From the NCBI RefSeq assembly GCF_018282095.1, contig NZ_CP074126.1, forward strand, positions 2,242,501 to 2,306,500: a stretch of DNA of 64,000 bases, written 5' to 3'. Of this stretch, positions 62,402 to 64,000 are shown in pieces; the first letter of the stretch is position 1, and the number at the start of each line of letters is the position of its first letter. Under the pieces are notes generated by a model. It had not been told where the DNA came from, made no database searches, and saw only the letters and a program-made list of their open reading frames with translations. A program made the translations under genes and the position numbers. The DNA is from Pseudovibrio brasiliensis. Its GTDB lineage: Bacteria; Pseudomonadota; Alphaproteobacteria; Rhizobiales; Stappiaceae.

Positions 62402-64000
62402 TTAAATATCCAGATCAGTCGCGAACTCCGCGCGCTCCTGAATGAAGTTGAAACGAGCCTCAGGTTTGTTGCCCATCAGCTGCTCTACAGCGCTGCGGGT
62501 CTCAATCACTTCATCTTCGCCAACAACAACCTTCAAAAGGGTGCGGCGTTTCGGGTCCATGGTGGTTTCTTTCAGCTGCGCTGGCAGCATCTCACCCAGG
62601 CCTTTAAAGCGACCAATTTCAATCTTGCCGTTCTTCTTGAAAGAGGTCTTCAGCAGCTGCTCACGGTGCTCATCATCACGGGCATACAGCGTCTTGCCGC
62701 CCTGACTGATGCGGTAAAGCGGCGGAACAGCCAGATAAAGGTGCCCGTTGTTGATCAGATCAGGCATCTCTTTATAGAAGAAGGTAATCAGCAGTGCTGC
62801 AATGTGCGCACCGTCAACGTCCGCATCGGTCATGATCACGATGCGCTCATAACGCAGATCTTTGTCATCGTAGTTGGAACGCGTGCCACACCCCAGTGCC
62901 TGAATAAGATCAGAGAGCAACTGGTTGGCCACGAGCTTATCGCGACCAGCATTGGCAACGTTCAGGATCTTACCACGCAGCGGCAGTACAGCCTGTGTTG
63001 AACGGTTACGGGCCTGCTTTGCAGATCCACCCGCTGAGTCACCCTCCACGATGAACAGTTCAGTGCCATCAGACTTGCTGGTAGAACAATCCGCCAGCTT
63101 ACCCGGCAAACGCAGGCGGCGAACAGCTGTCTTACGAGCAACGTCTTTTTCCTGACGGCGCTTCAGACGCTCTTCCGCGCGATCAATAACCCATTCCAGC
63201 AACTTGTTGGCCTGGTTCGGAGAAGCCGTCAGCCAGTGATCAAAGGCATCACGAACGGCATTCTCTGCAATACGCGTCGCTTCATTGGTCGCCAGCTTGT
63301 CTTTTGTCTGTCCAACAAACTCAGGTTCACGCACAAATACAGAAAGCATACCAGCTGCAGACGTCAGAACGTCATCACCAGTTATGATGGACGCCTTCTT
63401 GTTGCCGATCAGCTCACCATAAGCCTTCAGGCCGCGGAGCAGGGCATAACGAAGACCGGTCTCGTGCGTACCGCCTTCCGGGGTTGGAACGGTGTTACAG
63501 TAAGAGTTGACGAACCCGTCGCCCGCAAACCATGCAACAGCCCATTCAACTGCACCATGTTTACCGGTGGCCTGTGTGCGGCCAGCAAAGACTTCATCAG
63601 TCACGCGGCGCTCTTTGCCCAACGCTTCTTCCAGATAATCCTTCAGGCCACCCGGGAAGTGGAAGGTTGCACTCTCAGGAACACCATTGGCTTCATCAGC
63701 CAGAGATTTGGCGCAGCGCCAGCGAATCTCAACACCGCCAAATAGATAGGCTTTGGAGCGTGCCATCTTCATCAGGCGGGCAGGCTTGAACTTCAGTGTT
63801 TTGCCAAAGATCTCCGCATCTGGTTTGAAGCGCACCATGGTGCCGCGGCGGTTGTGAACATCACCAACCAGCTCCAAGCCACCATCGGCAAGGCCGCGAC
63901 GGAATGTCTGGCGATAAAGTTTCCGGTTACGGGCAACTTCAACCACAAGCTCTTCAGAGAGCGCGTTCACAACGGAAATACCCACGCCGTGCAAACCACC
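62402..64000 (-). CDS. parE: DNA topoisomerase IV subunit B, N-terminus missing at window edge
   Basis: The frame is open to the right edge; 533 C-terminal residues are present, starting inside the ATPase domain at GGLHGVGISVVNALSE. The toprim EGDSAGGSAKQARN motif (near residue 320 of the fragment) and TDADVDGAHI near 400 are intact. ParE rather than GyrB is indicated by the KQARNRSTQAVLPLRGK context and the short C-terminus. With ParC it separates linked chromosomes after replication. The mechanism and partner are known for the family. Confidence 0.96.
   Translation of the reverse strand, partial: GGLHGVGISVVNALSEELVVEVARNRKLYRQTFRRGLADGGLELVGDVHNRRGTMVRFKPDAEIFGKTLKFKPARLMKMARSKAYLFGGVEIRWRCAKSLADEANGVPESATFHFPGGLKDYLEEALGKERRVTDEVFAGRTQATGKHGAVEWAVAWFAGDGFVNSYCNTVPTPEGGTHETGLRYALLRGLKAYGELIGNKKASIITGDDVLTSAAGMLSVFVREPEFVGQTKDKLATNEATRIAENAVRDAFDHWLTASPNQANKLLEWVIDRAEERLKRRQEKDVARKTAVRRLRLPGKLADCSTSKSDGTELFIVEGDSAGGSAKQARNRSTQAVLPLRGKILNVANAGRDKLVANQLLSDLIQALGCGTRSNYDDKDLRYERIVIMTDADVDGAHIAALLITFFYKEMPDLINNGHLYLAVPPLYRISQGGKTLYARDDEHREQLLKTSFKKNGKIEIGRFKGLGEMLPAQLKETTMDPKRRTLLKVVVGEDEVIETRSAVEQLMGNKPEARFNFIQERAEFATDLDI

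Noticed and set aside
1-64000. Mobile elements, CRISPR arrays, tRNA or rRNA genes
   Set aside because: No transposase or integrase frames, no regularly spaced repeats and no cloverleaf with a GGTTCGA-type arm were found on reading.

Overview
The window looks like chromosome of a marine alphaproteobacterium, probably a Pseudovibrio/Stappiaceae-type organism. This is inferred from an NDUFA12-type complex I subunit, a B12-dependent ribonucleotide reductase, an alphaproteobacterial suf operon (cysteine desulfurase-sufBCDS-sufT-sufA), moderate GC content and many transporters for methylated osmolytes. I see no rRNA, tRNA, CRISPR array, insertion sequence or prophage.

Layout. (1) 1-8.5 kb: a nitrogen-compound cluster with an M20 amidohydrolase (cut by the left edge), a CtlX-type citrulline hydrolase, an ornithine cyclodeaminase, Lrp and LysR regulators, a DctPQM-type TRAP transporter and an agmatinase-like ureohydrolase. 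(2) 8.6-24.7 kb: glycine betaine catabolism, with an atypical GcvT-type flavoenzyme plus purU, a BCCT transporter, glycine betaine monooxygenase gbcAB, sarcosine oxidase soxBDAG and two paralogous GATase-AraC regulators. (3) 25.1-33.6 kb: a five-gene operon (betaine-type binding protein, ATPase, fused double permease, choline-kinase-like kinase, dimethylglycine dehydrogenase-like enzyme) facing a DeoR regulator. (4) 33.7-44.3 kb: a 2-oxoglutarate oxygenase, a BetT-type transporter, a FabMG-like predicted reductase, an OsmF/YehXYZ-type ABC transporter and an acetolactate-synthase-like ThDP enzyme. (5) 44.7-64 kb: mostly housekeeping, with nrdJ behind a pair of NrdR-box-like sites, a degenerate receiver protein, NDUFA12, a hydrolase, the suf operon, tenA, a TfoX-N protein, a GGDEF protein, an RhlE-like helicase and parE (cut by the right edge).

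How it fits together. Regions 2-4 could take glycine betaine from uptake (two BCCT and two ABC systems) through GbcAB to dimethylglycine, then by a DMGDH-type enzyme to sarcosine and by SoxBDAG to glycine. Methyl groups would leave as methylene- or formyl-tetrahydrofolate, and PurU could recycle the folate. The least explained part is the 25-33.6 kb operon, where a small-molecule kinase, a demethylating flavoenzyme and a regulator of a family that senses phosphorylated ligands sit together. This is the best candidate for an undescribed pathway in the window. All calls come from reading the sequence and from recall of protein families; no database search was run.
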